Shown: positions 8,756-19,104, counted from the stretch's first letter. The stretch is 64,000 nucleotides of DNA from Lewinellaceae bacterium (GCA_020636075.1 JACJYO010000004.1:372001-436000); one strand, 5' to 3'. Translations and numbers: made by a program. The notes: generated by a model from the sequence alone, not told the origin.

Positions 8756-9724
8756 TTGCAAAGTAATTCGCAAGACTTGGTGCTTATCACGGATGATTGC
8801 CACGTTGTTCTGCTGGATGGCCTGGAGCGCCTGGGATTTACCTGCCATTTTATACCGGATATCACACCGGAGACCACCCGGCAGATCATTTCCCGCTATC
8901 AGGGCCTGGTTATAAACAGCAAAATCAGCGTAGACCGCGCCTTGCTGGATGCAGCAACACAACTCCGTTTTGTCGCTCGACTCGGCTCGGGCATGGAAAT
9001 CGTTGATCACCGATATGCGGCATCCAAAGGGGTAGCTGTGCTGAGTAGCCCGGAAGGTAACCGGAACGCTGTGGCAGAACAGGCACTCGGAATGCTGCTG
9101 GCCCTGACCAACAACCTGCTGCGTGCCGACCGGGAAGTCCGGCAAGATATCTGGCGCCGGGAGGCCAACCGCGGGATTGAATTGCGAGGGCGTACGATGG
9201 GCATCATCGGGTTTGGACATACGGGTAGCCAGTTCGCCCGGAAACTCGCGGGGATGGAAATGCGCGTGCTGGCTTTTGATAAATATAAAACCGATTACAC
9301 GGCGGAATTTCCCTGGGTGCAGGAGACCGATTTGGAAACCCTGCTGCAACATGCCGATATAATCAGCCTCCATTTACCCCTCAGCCCGGAAACGACGCAT
9401 CTGGTCGACAAGAAGTTTGTCGATCGCTGCAAGCCCGGCTTTATTTTAATAAACACGGCTCGCGGGGCTTGCATAAAAACGACAGACCTGGTGCAGGCAT
9501 TGGAAGAAGGGACGGTTGGCGGTGCTTGCCTGGATGTATTTGAAAATGAAAAACCGGGTACCCGCACAACTGTCGAACGCAAGTTGTATCAGCGGCTGCA
9601 CCAGATGGAAAACGTTGTGCTCAGCCCGCACGTCGCGGGCTGGACAACCGAGTCGAAAAGATTGCTTGCAGAAGTGTTGTTGGAAAAAATAATAAATGTT
9701 CTTTACCCCCCAAAGTTGGCATGA
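8756..9724 (+). CDS. D-2-hydroxyacid dehydrogenase (phosphoglycerate dehydrogenase-like)
   Basis: About 315-322 residues with the full D-isomer 2-hydroxyacid dehydrogenase layout: catalytic-domain N-terminus (LVLITDDCHVVLLDGLERLGF), NAD-binding GxGxxG in GIIGFGHTGSQFARKL, substrate Arg in NTARGAC, catalytic Glu in LDVFENEKP and His in LSPHVAGWTT. The family oxidises D-2-hydroxy acids with NAD; 3-phosphoglycerate is the likely but unproven substrate, and there is no ACT domain. The start is uncertain: a TGA lies just upstream at 8747, leaving TTG 8756, TTG 8777 or GTG 8780; homologues usually begin a few residues before VLITDD, which favours the later starts. Confidence 0.85.
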   Translation: MQSNSQDLVLITDDCHVVLLDGLERLGFTCHFIPDITPETTRQIISRYQGLVINSKISVDRALLDAATQLRFVARLGSGMEIVDHRYAASKGVAVLSSPEGNRNAVAEQALGMLLALTNNLLRADREVRQDIWRREANRGIELRGRTMGIIGFGHTGSQFARKLAGMEMRVLAFDKYKTDYTAEFPWVQETDLETLLQHADIISLHLPLSPETTHLVDKKFVDRCKPGFILINTARGACIKTTDLVQALEEGTVGGACLDVFENEKPGTRTTVERKLYQRLHQMENVVLSPHVAGWTTESKRLLAEVLLEKIINVLYPPKLA

Positions 9725-9851
9725 ACTGCAAAATATACCGCTTATAATTGGCAAACCGCAACAATGTTTTTGCTGCAATGGTATTGCTGCCGGACAGTTT
9801 TAGTAACATTGCGGGATGAAATTGTATGGCGGGATCACAAATTGAGTTGAT

Positions 9852-9867
9852 GTGTTCAATTGAACAC
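9852..9867. promoter_or_regulatory. perfect 16-bp palindrome upstream of TonB/T9SS cassette
   Basis: GTGTTCAATTGAACAC is a perfect palindrome 50 bases before the start of the TonB-dependent receptor gene. It has no loop, so it fits a dimeric-repressor binding site better than an RNA hairpin. No regulator gene is adjacent. Confidence 0.45.
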
Positions 9868-9916
9868 GTAACCAGAGACGCCTACTCTTCACTAAAAAAT
9901 AATCAACCTCTGTTCT

Positions 9917-12900
9917 ATGGTACGTTCATTACTACTAACTTTTGTAATGCTCATCAGTGTGAGCGCGGTCATTGCCCAGTCGACCGTTTTGACGGGAAAA
10001 GTGACTGATGACCAGGGCGAAGCACTGATAGGGGCAACCATCAAGGTCCTTTCGGGTTCCGATTTCGTACGGGGTACGATCACAGATTTCAACGGGGACT
10101 ACCGGGTACAGCTTGATCCGGGTAACTACGATGTGGAAGTTTCCTACACGGGGTATCAGACACAAAAACTCACCGGTGTACGGGTATTGGTCAATACGAT
10201 CAACTCTGTAGACTATTCGATGGTATCGTCGAACGTGTTGGGTGAAGTGACAGTATCTGCCTTTAAAGTTCCGCTTATTGAGCAGGACAAGACATCGACC
10301 GGGCAGACGCTCACCTCCGAGCAAATTAAAAACCTGCCGACTCGTAGCGTCAATGCTATTGTGGCTACGACGGCCGGTACTACTTCCATCGACGGCGGCG
10401 CCATCAACATCAAAGGCTCCCGCTCCAATGCCACCAACTATTACATCGACGGTATCCGCGTATCGGGCACACCGCCACCCGTTCAGGATATTGAACAGCT
10501 GCAGGTAATCACCGGTGGTCTTGGCGCTGAATACGGCGACGTGACCGGTGGGGTTATTTCGGTAATTACCAAAGGCCCGGCAAGTTCTTTTAACGGCTAT
10601 GTTGAGGTGGAAAACTCTCACGGCCTGGATCCTTATGGCTGGCTGTTGACCACGGCCAACGTTAATGGCCCACTGTTGAAGAAGAAAAGTGCCGACGGCA
10701 CGCGTGAGCGTACGCTGATCGGATTCCGGCTTTCCGGTCAATATCTGAAGCAAAAGGATAGCGGCCCGCCCGCAGTGCCAGTCTATCATGTGAAGGGTGA
10801 TGGGTTGAACCTGGACAATTTGTATAGTTCGGAACAGTCTGTAGTTGACGCCGAACTGGCTAAACTGGAAGACCCGGGTAATGTACGGGCCCGCCTCATG
10901 GCCCACCCGCTAACGCTGGTGAATGGTGTTGTTACACCAACAGCAGAATTATATACCCAGGATAGCGTGGATGCAATGGATTACAATCCGTTCAACAAAC
11001 GCCAAGACATTGATCTGACTGCAAAACTGGATTTTCGGTTAACGGATAACATTGACCTGAGTGTCACGGGTACCTATAAGGATGTAGAAAACCAAACCGG
11101 CGGTGGTGTGCTCAATGCACACAACGCTCCTACGAACTATAGCGACCGCTATCGTGGTATCGCCCGTTTCCGCCATCGCCTGGGCAACAACGACGGTGCA
11201 CCATCTGCCAGCCGTGTTTCTGTCTCCAATGCCAGCTACACCCTTCAGTTTGGCTTTGAACGGGGCAGCAGTGAAGGCTACGATCCGCGCCATGGAAACC
11301 GCCTGTTCGACTACGGCTATATTGGGCGTTTTAACTATAACTATGTGCCGATTACCGGGACCAATATTCAGGGTAATATCGTACACCTCGACAACCGGAT
11401 AGAGTTTACCGGTTTTGAGTTGGGCTCTGTAATTACTAATCCTGGGCTGCTTCGCTACAACGAATTCGCCAACGATGAAGATGTCAATACGTTTGAAGTG
11501 ATAAATGGCCGTATGTCCAGCCTGTACACCTCGATCTGGTCCGGTATGCACGGCAACGTTAGCCTGCTCAGCAATAGCGTTACCCAAGGCGAAAGCGATA
11601 TCCTGACTGGGCTGGCTTCGGCTAGTTTCGACTTGAAACTCGGCCGCACCGGCACACACAATATTCAGTTTGGTCTGTTAACGGAACAACGCACCGACCG
11701 GAGTTATGCGGTTGCGCCATTTGGCCTTTGGAACCTGATGAACCTGGTAACCAACAACCACTTTAATGGCCTGGATACCAATGTGATTATCGGGAAATAC
11801 TGGGATGAAATTGTTTCGCCGATACTTGGTGACTCGATCACGCAATATGCTAACGCAGTCATTGATTTGAATGACTTCAAATTTTACAAGTCAGTACGCT
11901 CGTTGCTGGGTAAAGACATTACCGAATATGTCAACCCGAACGAACTGAACCCGGATCAACTCAGTTTGTCCATGTTCTCCCCGCGCGAACTCACCGACCA
12001 GGGGCTGATCGGATATTATGGCTACGATTATCTGGGAAACAAACTGGGTACGAATATTCGGTTTAACGACTTTTTTACCAGCGTTGATGCCGACGGTGTT
12101 CGTGATTTCCCGGTTGCGCCTTTGCGCCCCTTGTATCAGGCTGCTTATGTAAAGGATAAGTTTACGTTCAACAAGATGATCTTCAGCCTCGGGCTGCGGG
12201 TTGAGCGTTTTGACTTGAATACCAAGGTGCTGAAAGATCCGTATTCCATGTATGAGATCATCAGTGCGGATGAGTATTTCAGAACCACTCCGGGTGCACC
12301 GGCACGTCCGGGTACTATTGGCGACGATTTCAAGGTATACGTAAACAGTGAGCAGGATCCGTCGCTCAAAGCATTCCGTAACGGCGATACCTGGTATCGC
12401 GCCGACGGTACTGAAGTTTCAGATGGTAATGTGATTTTCGGTGGTGGTGTTGTTGCGCCATTGTTGCGCGACACAACCACAGGAGATGATATTTTCAATG
12501 TTGATTTCAACCCTAACACCGCATTTGAAGATTACACGCCGCAGGTGAACTGGATGCCACGTCTGGCATTCTCCTTCCCGATTTCGGAAGATGCTAACTT
12601 CTTTGCGCACTACGATGTCCTGGTGCAGCGTCCGCCGAGCAACTGGCAGGTTACGCCGCTGGACTACATTTACTTTTATGTTCCTGGTCGTACACCGGAC
12701 AATAATGCCAACCTGAAACCCGAACGCGTAGTAGACTATGAAGTTGGTTTTCAGCAGCGTTTGAACCAAAACTCGGCACTCAAATTCTCGGCTTATTATC
12801 GTGAATTGCGCGATATGATCCAGAGCCGTACGATCCTGTATGTACCTACGATTGGTCGTTATGATACCTATGGCAATATCGACTTCGGCACCGTAAAAGG

Positions 12901-13591
12901 CTTTACCGTGCAGTACGATCTCCGGCGCATTCAAAATGCAGAGTTGCGTCTGGCGTATACGCTTCAATTTGCCGATGGCACGGGTTCAAATGCCAATTCT
13001 CAGCGTGGTCTGACAACGCGCGGAAACATCCGCACCTTGTCGCCGTTGAGTTTTGACGAGCGCCATAACATTCAGGCTATTCTCGACTACCGTTTTGACT
13101 CTGGTAAGCGTTACAACGGACCGCGTATTGGCGGTAAGGATATTTTGGCCAATTTCGGTGCCAACCTGCAAATGTCGGCAGCCTCTGGCCGCCCATATAC
13201 TTCACGGCTTCGTCCGGAGCGTTTTGGCGGTAGCGGTACACTGGGTGCCATCAATGGCAGCCGCCTTCCCTGGCGGATTAACCTGGATTTGCGTGTGGAC
13301 AAATCGTTCTCGCTGGCAAGCGCTGGCAAGCGGCCGCTTAACATCAACGTCTACCTCCGTGTTTCCAACCTGTTGAACAAGAAGAACGTCGTTGGCGTAT
13401 ACTCCGTTACGGGTTCGCCGACGGATGACGGCTATCTTGCCACAGCGGAAGGACAATCGGTATTGCGTGGCATTGAAGAACAAAACCGCAATTTGGATGC
13501 TTACCTGGCTGCATACTCCTGGCGTCTGAATACACCTGGTGTGTACACATTGCCACGGCGTATTTATGTTGGCGCATCGCTGGCCTTCTAA
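9917..13591 (+). CDS. TonB-dependent receptor with carboxypeptidase-regulatory-like domain
   Basis: A 1224-residue outer-membrane receptor. After a signal peptide (SLLLTFVMLISVSAVIAQ) comes a CarboxypepD_reg-like domain (VLTGKVTDDQGEALIGATIKV, residues about 24-105), then a plug domain (QIKNLPTRSVNAIVATTAGT, YYIDGIRVSGTPPP, LGAEYGDVTGGVISVITKG), then a long beta-barrel ending in the terminal strand RRIYVGASLAF. These receptors import bulky substrates using TonB energy. No SusD partner is present; instead a giant T9SS cargo and a PorV-like protein follow on the same strand, so the three probably act together at the cell surface. A perfect palindrome lies just upstream. Confidence 0.92.
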   Translation: MVRSLLLTFVMLISVSAVIAQSTVLTGKVTDDQGEALIGATIKVLSGSDFVRGTITDFNGDYRVQLDPGNYDVEVSYTGYQTQKLTGVRVLVNTINSVDYSMVSSNVLGEVTVSAFKVPLIEQDKTSTGQTLTSEQIKNLPTRSVNAIVATTAGTTSIDGGAINIKGSRSNATNYYIDGIRVSGTPPPVQDIEQLQVITGGLGAEYGDVTGGVISVITKGPASSFNGYVEVENSHGLDPYGWLLTTANVNGPLLKKKSADGTRERTLIGFRLSGQYLKQKDSGPPAVPVYHVKGDGLNLDNLYSSEQSVVDAELAKLEDPGNVRARLMAHPLTLVNGVVTPTAELYTQDSVDAMDYNPFNKRQDIDLTAKLDFRLTDNIDLSVTGTYKDVENQTGGGVLNAHNAPTNYSDRYRGIARFRHRLGNNDGAPSASRVSVSNASYTLQFGFERGSSEGYDPRHGNRLFDYGYIGRFNYNYVPITGTNIQGNIVHLDNRIEFTGFELGSVITNPGLLRYNEFANDEDVNTFEVINGRMSSLYTSIWSGMHGNVSLLSNSVTQGESDILTGLASASFDLKLGRTGTHNIQFGLLTEQRTDRSYAVAPFGLWNLMNLVTNNHFNGLDTNVIIGKYWDEIVSPILGDSITQYANAVIDLNDFKFYKSVRSLLGKDITEYVNPNELNPDQLSLSMFSPRELTDQGLIGYYGYDYLGNKLGTNIRFNDFFTSVDADGVRDFPVAPLRPLYQAAYVKDKFTFNKMIFSLGLRVERFDLNTKVLKDPYSMYEIISADEYFRTTPGAPARPGTIGDDFKVYVNSEQDPSLKAFRNGDTWYRADGTEVSDGNVIFGGGVVAPLLRDTTTGDDIFNVDFNPNTAFEDYTPQVNWMPRLAFSFPISEDANFFAHYDVLVQRPPSNWQVTPLDYIYFYVPGRTPDNNANLKPERVVDYEVGFQQRLNQNSALKFSAYYRELRDMIQSRTILYVPTIGRYDTYGNIDFGTVKGFTVQYDLRRIQNAELRLAYTLQFADGTGSNANSQRGLTTRGNIRTLSPLSFDERHNIQAILDYRFDSGKRYNGPRIGGKDILANFGANLQMSAASGRPYTSRLRPERFGGSGTLGAINGSRLPWRINLDLRVDKSFSLASAGKRPLNINVYLRVSNLLNKKNVVGVYSVTGSPTDDGYLATAEGQSVLRGIEEQNRNLDAYLAAYSWRLNTPGVYTLPRRIYVGASLAF

Positions 13592-13705
13592 AAATTGTAG
13601 CCTTTGGCTGGTTTAGTCCTTTTTAACCGGGGGGCCAATCAACCGGCTGACAGGATACCTGTTTAGGAAAAATTCTTTTGTAAAAAACATTTAAAAAAAT
13701 AAACC

Positions 13706-16700
13706 ATGCGTATTAACAAACTTTGGATGGCGGCTATACTCGCACTCATTTCCTGGAGTGTGGCTGCGCACGTACCGGATGATGTGGCGCGGCGGGCCAA
13801 ACAGGCCAAGCAAGTCCAATATCGCGGTGTTTGCGCAAACTCCAAGTCGCAAATTGATATGGAAATCAACAACGTGCGCGCCCGTTTGCTGGGTGGCGGT
13901 GACTGTTGGTGGGACTTTAGCGACGGGCGCTACATTGTGCCCAAAGTGGATGTAACGACCGGTCAGCGTGAGGTGTCTTCCATCTTTGCCGGCTCGGTTT
14001 GGCTGGGTGGTGTTGACCCGGCCCAAAACCTGAAACTTGCTTGTCAGGATTACCGGAGCGACGGTATGAACGACTTCTGGCCCGGCCCGCTTACGGAGGT
14101 AGGGATTACCGATGAAGATGTCTGTTCCAACTGGGACCGGCACTTCCGCGTTACCGGCGATGAAATCCGTAGGCACCTGGCCAACCTGGCTGCCGGTGAT
14201 CTGAACCCGGACAATATCCCCAAAGGCGTGAAAGGCTGGCCGGCTCGCGGCAATCCGTATTTCGCCGATGTTTGGGGCTTTGATCTTCCGTATACGCAAC
14301 AGGCACTTGCCGGATTTTTGGATAAAGACCTGAACAACGACTATGACCCACTGAAAGGGGATTACCCATCCATTGAAATCCGCGGCTGTGCCCAGGATCG
14401 CTATCCGGATGAAATGATCTTCTGGATTTATAATGACCAGGGCGGCGGCGCACCGCACGCACGCACCAATGGCAGCCCGATACAAATGGAGGTTCAGGTT
14501 CAGGCATTCAGCTATCTGACCAATGATGAGCTCAACGACATGACATTTCAGCGGTACAAGTTGATCAACCGTGCTACAGAGCGGATCGACTCTACCTTCT
14601 TTGCTATGTGGGTTGACCCGGATTTGGGGTGTTTCCAGGACGACTATATCGGTTGCGACAGTTCGAAAAACCTGATGTATGTGTACAACCAGGATGCTAC
14701 GGACGGTCAGCCTGGTTGCGATTGCCCAAGTGCGAGTGGTCCTGTAAATACGTACTGTACGGATGTCCCGATCCTGGGTGTTGACTATTTCCGCGGTCCC
14801 CTTGATACTTTAGGTGAGGAGATCGGTATGTCTTCTTTTGTATATTACAACAACCGCACGGTAGGTACGCAGGATCCGCAAACCACGGACCCATCGGCAC
14901 CTATTGAATATTATCGTTACCTGACCGGATACTGGCGTGATGGCCAACCCTTCACCTACGGTGGTAATGGCCGGGGCGGTACCGAAGTGACCCGCTATGC
15001 ACTTTCGGACGACCCGAACGACCCGAATGGCTGGTCCATGTGTACGGCAAACCTGACTTTTGGTGACCGCCGTACCTTGCAGGCTTCCGGGCCGTTCACC
15101 TTGTTGCCGGGTGCTGTAAACGAGCTGATCATTGGTATTCCATGGGTACCGGACATTGACTATCCGTGCCCCGATCTGGAAAGCTTGTTCCGCGCAGATA
15201 AGCTGGCGCAGGGTTTGTTTGACAACTGCTTCGAACTGCTTGATGGTCCGGATGCACCAACGGTAAACTGGATTGAGTTGAACAAACAGGTTATTGCAAT
15301 CCTGACTAACGTAACACCTTCGAACAATGTAAACGAAGGTTATGCGCAAGTTGACTTCCTGGCACCCGACTCGTTGAAAGACAGCCAAGATCCTGCTATT
15401 CTGGACAAAGCCAAATATAAATTTGAGGGTTATCGTATTTATCAATTGGCTAATCCCAATGTGTCGACCGCTGATTTTGAAGATCCGAACAAATCGCGTC
15501 CGGTTTATCAGGTAGATATTAAAAACGGCATTTCCACGATTTATAACTGGGTGGAAACCCGGGATCCGAATACGAACAATCAGATCTTTTATCCGGAATT
15601 GAAGGTGGATGGCGCCGACCAAGGCTTGCGTCGTACGTTCTCAATCACAGATGACAAGTTTGCTCTTGGCAATGATAAAAGTCTGATCAACCATAAAAAA
15701 TACTACTTCGCAGTTATTGCCTATGCGTATAACAACTATGAAGATCTGAACCCGCTGTCACAACCCGTTACGGGTCAGCAGCGGCCATACCTGCCCGGTC
15801 GTAAGGCTGGTGATGGTCCGATCAAGATCTTCACGGTTATACCGCGCCCAATCGTTGATCAGGAACTGAATTCCGAATATGGAGATGGTGTTGCCATCAC
15901 CCGTTTTGAAGGCGCCGGTAACGGCGGGAATTTCCTGGATCTCGAGGATGGACAGCGGGAGGCGTTGTTCGGAGGAAACCCGGACACCGTTTTGAATTAC
16001 CGTGAAGGCCGCGGCCCAATCACGGTAACGATCTTCAACCCATTTGAAGTGAAAGACGGTGATTACGAACTGCGTTTTGTTGATGGTAATAATACAGATA
16101 CCCAATTGGACGATACGGCACGCTGGGAACTGCGTCGCCTGCCTGATGGTGCTATTATTGCTTCAGATCGTACCATCGCCGACCTGAATGAGCAATTGGT
16201 GCTGGAATATGGATTCTCCGTAACCGTGAGCCAGGCGCCGCTTGCCGGTAGCTATACCTGGTCGCTTCGGGATCCGGCCAAATACCAGAATCCGGGCGAG
16301 ACCAATGGTGGCATTGGTGCTGAAATTGTATATGATGATCCAAACGAACCTTGGTTGTTAGGGTTTGCCGATCAGGACCCCAGTCCAAACGCCATATTCC
16401 ACTACGTAAAAACCCGGAGACTTGAACGGGATGAGGAATACGACCCGAACCAGGGTTTGAGCAAGATGGGCAATGGTTGGTTTGTACCGTATGTCTTATG
16501 CGACTGGGTGCAGGATGACCCGACTACGATCATGTTTACACCTGCCTGGACGCCGTCTTCGGCAACGTTGGCCAGTTCGGTGGTAGGTGGTGCTCAGGAG
16601 CCTACCAATGCATCGAGCCGTTATTTCAAATTGGCATCGCTGCCAAACGTAGATATTGTGCTCACCAGCGACACCAGTAAATGGAGCCGTTGCATCGTCA

Positions 16701-17773
16701 TTGAAAGTGCTTCGAAGTACTACACGGATAATTTGTTTCCAAAGGATCCCAACCTACGCACAGAGGGCCCGGTTGGTGGCAGAACACGTGTGAGCTTTGA
16801 CGCCCGCTATGCCCTTTCCGTTGGCAAAACAGACGCCGACAACGACGGTCTTCCCGATCCGGACGGTGCAATGGATAATGGACAACCTGTACGTGGTATG
16901 GGTTGGTTCCCGGGCTACGCCATCGATGTGGAAACAGGCCGCCGCTTGAATATTTTCTTCGGTGAAAACTCTTGCTACACCAGCAGCTTGGATCCAGGGT
17001 TTACAGGTCGCGATATGCTTTGGAACCCGACTAATCAGTTTGCACGGGATAACCCACAGGCCTATTATGATCTTGTTTTGGGTGGCCAGCATTGGGTATA
17101 TGTGACGTATACCTCCTACGATGGTTGCGAAGCGATTCGCAAACGCTTTACACCGGAGAAGGCGCCAACACCCAGCAGTGCCGATGTATTTAAGGTGCTT
17201 GAAGCTAAGAACATAGCTTGGGCCGGTATGCTGCAGGTGGCACCAAATTATCAGATGCGTTCCTTGCGCGAAGGCCTGATTCCGAACGACGCTGTGATCA
17301 AACTACGTGTGACCAAGCCTTACGATACCTGGTTTAACGATGCTGACAATAACAGACAGTCGGGTAATCCGCTGTACCAGTTCAAGATTCAGGATCGCCA
17401 GGCCCAAGCATTGGATCAGGTGCAGGTTGAAAATGCACTGGACTCGGTTAAGGTTGTTCCCAACCCGTATTATGGATTCTCCCAGTACGAAACGAGCCAG
17501 TTTAGCAACGTCATTAAGATCACCAATTTGCCGGCAAAATGTACAGTTACGATCTATTCGCTCGATGGTAAATTTATCCGCCAGTATAATCGTGATGAAG
17601 TGTACGAGCCGTACATGCAAATTGCACCGGATTTAGAATGGGATTTGAAGAATAACAAAGGCATCCCGGTTGCCAGCGGTGTCTATCTTATCCAGGTACA
17701 GGCCCCGGGTATGGGCGAGCGAACCATAAAATGGTTTGGTATAGCCCGTCAGTTTGACCCATCTGGCCTGTAA
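13706..17773 (+). CDS. giant secreted protein with T9SS type A sorting domain
   Basis: A 1355-residue protein with signal peptide (MRINKLWMAAILALISWSVAA) and a C-terminal domain reading VKVVPNPYYGFSQYE, then VTIYSLDGKFIRQY, then GIPVASGVYLIQVQAPG, the standard type IX secretion sorting signal. The N-terminal part includes NNVRARLLGGGDCWWDFSDGRY and many aspartate-rich loops (DPNDPNGWS, DADNDGLPDPDGAMDNGQ) that could bind calcium. No enzyme motif is visible. T9SS cargo crosses the outer membrane and is anchored or released. It sits between a TonB-dependent receptor and a PorV-like protein, about 115 bases after the receptor stop, probably in one transcript. Confidence 0.85.
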   Translation: MRINKLWMAAILALISWSVAAHVPDDVARRAKQAKQVQYRGVCANSKSQIDMEINNVRARLLGGGDCWWDFSDGRYIVPKVDVTTGQREVSSIFAGSVWLGGVDPAQNLKLACQDYRSDGMNDFWPGPLTEVGITDEDVCSNWDRHFRVTGDEIRRHLANLAAGDLNPDNIPKGVKGWPARGNPYFADVWGFDLPYTQQALAGFLDKDLNNDYDPLKGDYPSIEIRGCAQDRYPDEMIFWIYNDQGGGAPHARTNGSPIQMEVQVQAFSYLTNDELNDMTFQRYKLINRATERIDSTFFAMWVDPDLGCFQDDYIGCDSSKNLMYVYNQDATDGQPGCDCPSASGPVNTYCTDVPILGVDYFRGPLDTLGEEIGMSSFVYYNNRTVGTQDPQTTDPSAPIEYYRYLTGYWRDGQPFTYGGNGRGGTEVTRYALSDDPNDPNGWSMCTANLTFGDRRTLQASGPFTLLPGAVNELIIGIPWVPDIDYPCPDLESLFRADKLAQGLFDNCFELLDGPDAPTVNWIELNKQVIAILTNVTPSNNVNEGYAQVDFLAPDSLKDSQDPAILDKAKYKFEGYRIYQLANPNVSTADFEDPNKSRPVYQVDIKNGISTIYNWVETRDPNTNNQIFYPELKVDGADQGLRRTFSITDDKFALGNDKSLINHKKYYFAVIAYAYNNYEDLNPLSQPVTGQQRPYLPGRKAGDGPIKIFTVIPRPIVDQELNSEYGDGVAITRFEGAGNGGNFLDLEDGQREALFGGNPDTVLNYREGRGPITVTIFNPFEVKDGDYELRFVDGNNTDTQLDDTARWELRRLPDGAIIASDRTIADLNEQLVLEYGFSVTVSQAPLAGSYTWSLRDPAKYQNPGETNGGIGAEIVYDDPNEPWLLGFADQDPSPNAIFHYVKTRRLERDEEYDPNQGLSKMGNGWFVPYVLCDWVQDDPTTIMFTPAWTPSSATLASSVVGGAQEPTNASSRYFKLASLPNVDIVLTSDTSKWSRCIVIESASKYYTDNLFPKDPNLRTEGPVGGRTRVSFDARYALSVGKTDADNDGLPDPDGAMDNGQPVRGMGWFPGYAIDVETGRRLNIFFGENSCYTSSLDPGFTGRDMLWNPTNQFARDNPQAYYDLVLGGQHWVYVTYTSYDGCEAIRKRFTPEKAPTPSSADVFKVLEAKNIAWAGMLQVAPNYQMRSLREGLIPNDAVIKLRVTKPYDTWFNDADNNRQSGNPLYQFKIQDRQAQALDQVQVENALDSVKVVPNPYYGFSQYETSQFSNVIKITNLPAKCTVTIYSLDGKFIRQYNRDEVYEPYMQIAPDLEWDLKNNKGIPVASGVYLIQVQAPGMGERTIKWFGIARQFDPSGL

Positions 17774-17787
17774 CAGTAAGGCAATAT

Positions 17788-17886
17788 GGCAGCGAGTGAA
17801 TGAACGGTTTTCTATATGTTTCTACATGCGAAAATTGTTCATTCACTCAACGCCAAAATGCTTTATGCACTCATTCACTTAATGAA
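17788..17886. repeat. TCATTCACT word array with inverted arms upstream of PorV-like gene
   Basis: GAGTGAATGAAC and its exact complement GTTCATTCACTC flank a 41-base spacer, followed by another GCACTCATTCACTTAATG run that ends about 14 bases before the ATG at 17901. It is one of several word arrays that end close to start codons in this window. Confidence 0.65.
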
Positions 17887-17900
17887 ATGAAATCATAATT

Positions 17901-18953
17901 ATGAATCATAAATACTTCAGCCTACTTTCCTTTTGCCTGCTTTTATTGACTGGGACGGCTTTTGCCGGCAACCCTGATCGTCAGGGGGAAGCAGGTGCTG
18001 CCCAGCTGCTTATTAACCCCTGGGCCCGTAGTGCGGGGTTACATTCGATGAATACCTCCATGGTAACTGGTACCGATGCCCTGTATTTGAACGTAGCCGG
18101 TTTGGCGCGGATCAATAAAACTCAGATTCAACTTGGGCATACTCGTTATCTGGATGGCGCCGATATCGGCCTCAATGCGCTTGGGTTTGGCCAGCGCGTC
18201 GGTAAGGGTGGTGCTTTTGGTATCAGCCTGGTGGCTTTGGATCTTGGCGATTTTGATCTGACCACTGTAGAAACTCCGGAAGGCTCGGGTGCTACCTTCA
18301 GTCCATCGTTTTTTAATTTGGGAATATCGTATTCGCACCTCTTTACCAACCGGGTATCGGTTGGGGTGACTGTTAAATTTGTCAATGAATCCATCTCAAA
18401 TGCCGGCGCGAAAGCAATGGCCCTCGATGCTGGTGTTCAGTATGTTACCGGACAGGACGACAACTTTAAGTTTGGTATTTCGCTGCGCAACGTTGGTGGC
18501 AAAATGCGTTTCACCGGAGAAGGTCTCGGCACATCGAACGATGGAAACAATGAAACCTTTGAATATCCGATTACGTATTACCAACGTACTGCTGAATATG
18601 AGCTGCCATCGCAACTCAATATCGGAGCCTCGTACGATTGGTTGCTTGGCCGGTCCAACCGCCTGACTCTGTTGGGTACGTTTACTTCCAACGCGTTTTC
18701 GCGCGACCAACTGGGCGGCGGCCTTGAGTTTGCACTTGGCCAAAACTTTGCCCTGCGCGCCGCTTACAAAATGGAATTTGAAGCACCGCAAGGCAGCACC
18801 GAAGCATCGCTGGACAATGGCCTGAGTGCCGGTCTGTCGGTTTCAATTCCGCTGCGCAAAGGCTCGGACAGCCGCCTCTCCATTGACTATGGCTACCGCT
18901 ATACGGAAATCTTCAATGGTATCCATAATATCGGTTTGCGTATTGATTTGTAA
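17901..18953 (+). CDS. PorV/PorQ-family outer-membrane protein
   Basis: A 350-residue protein with signal peptide (FSLLSFCLLLLTGTAFA). The mature N-terminus GAAQLLINPWARSAGLHSMNTSMVTGTDALYLNVAGLARI is the hallmark of the PorV/PorQ group of FadL-like beta-barrels, and the C-terminus ends in alternating strands (YGYRYTEIFNGIHNIGLRIDL). PorV shuttles T9SS cargo to the attachment complex, and PorQ-like proteins act in the same pathway. Position directly after a T9SS cargo gene suggests a dedicated partner; that pairing is inference. A repeat array occupies its leader. Confidence 0.85.
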   Translation: MNHKYFSLLSFCLLLLTGTAFAGNPDRQGEAGAAQLLINPWARSAGLHSMNTSMVTGTDALYLNVAGLARINKTQIQLGHTRYLDGADIGLNALGFGQRVGKGGAFGISLVALDLGDFDLTTVETPEGSGATFSPSFFNLGISYSHLFTNRVSVGVTVKFVNESISNAGAKAMALDAGVQYVTGQDDNFKFGISLRNVGGKMRFTGEGLGTSNDGNNETFEYPITYYQRTAEYELPSQLNIGASYDWLLGRSNRLTLLGTFTSNAFSRDQLGGGLEFALGQNFALRAAYKMEFEAPQGSTEASLDNGLSAGLSVSIPLRKGSDSRLSIDYGYRYTEIFNGIHNIGLRIDL

Positions 18954-19019
18954 GGAGTTGCCCCCTTTCACATACGGGAAAAAGCATAATTAAAATTTTT
19001 ATCTTTCTTCCCAAGCCCT

Positions 19020-19027
19020 TATCTTTG
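19020..19027 (+). promoter_or_regulatory. candidate promoter -7 element for greA
   Basis: TATCTTTG matches the Bacteroidota -7 consensus TAnnTTTG exactly. It lies 78 bases upstream of the greA ATG, and transcription from it would pass through the hairpin at 19043-19078. No convincing -33 element is visible. Confidence 0.45.
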
Positions 19028-19042
19028 GGCGCTCAAACACAG

Positions 19043-19078
19043 CAGAAACGTTTCTACCATATGGTAGAGACGTTTCTG
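19043..19078 (+). terminator. terminator-like hairpin in the greA leader
   Basis: CAGAAACG and its complement form the outer arms, and TCTACCATATGGTAGA fills the centre, giving an almost perfect 36-base palindrome followed by seven Ts. It may terminate the PorV-like gene, whose stop is 90 bases upstream, or it may be an attenuator in the greA leader, because a candidate promoter element lies before it and the greA ATG only 27 bases after it. Confidence 0.75.
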
Positions 19079-19104
19079 TTTTTTTCTATACTCATTTTAC
19101 TACC

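Noticed and set aside
9917..18953. Polysaccharide utilisation locus (SusC/SusD)
   Set aside because: No SusD-like lipoprotein, no glycoside hydrolase and no PUL regulator are adjacent to the TonB receptor.
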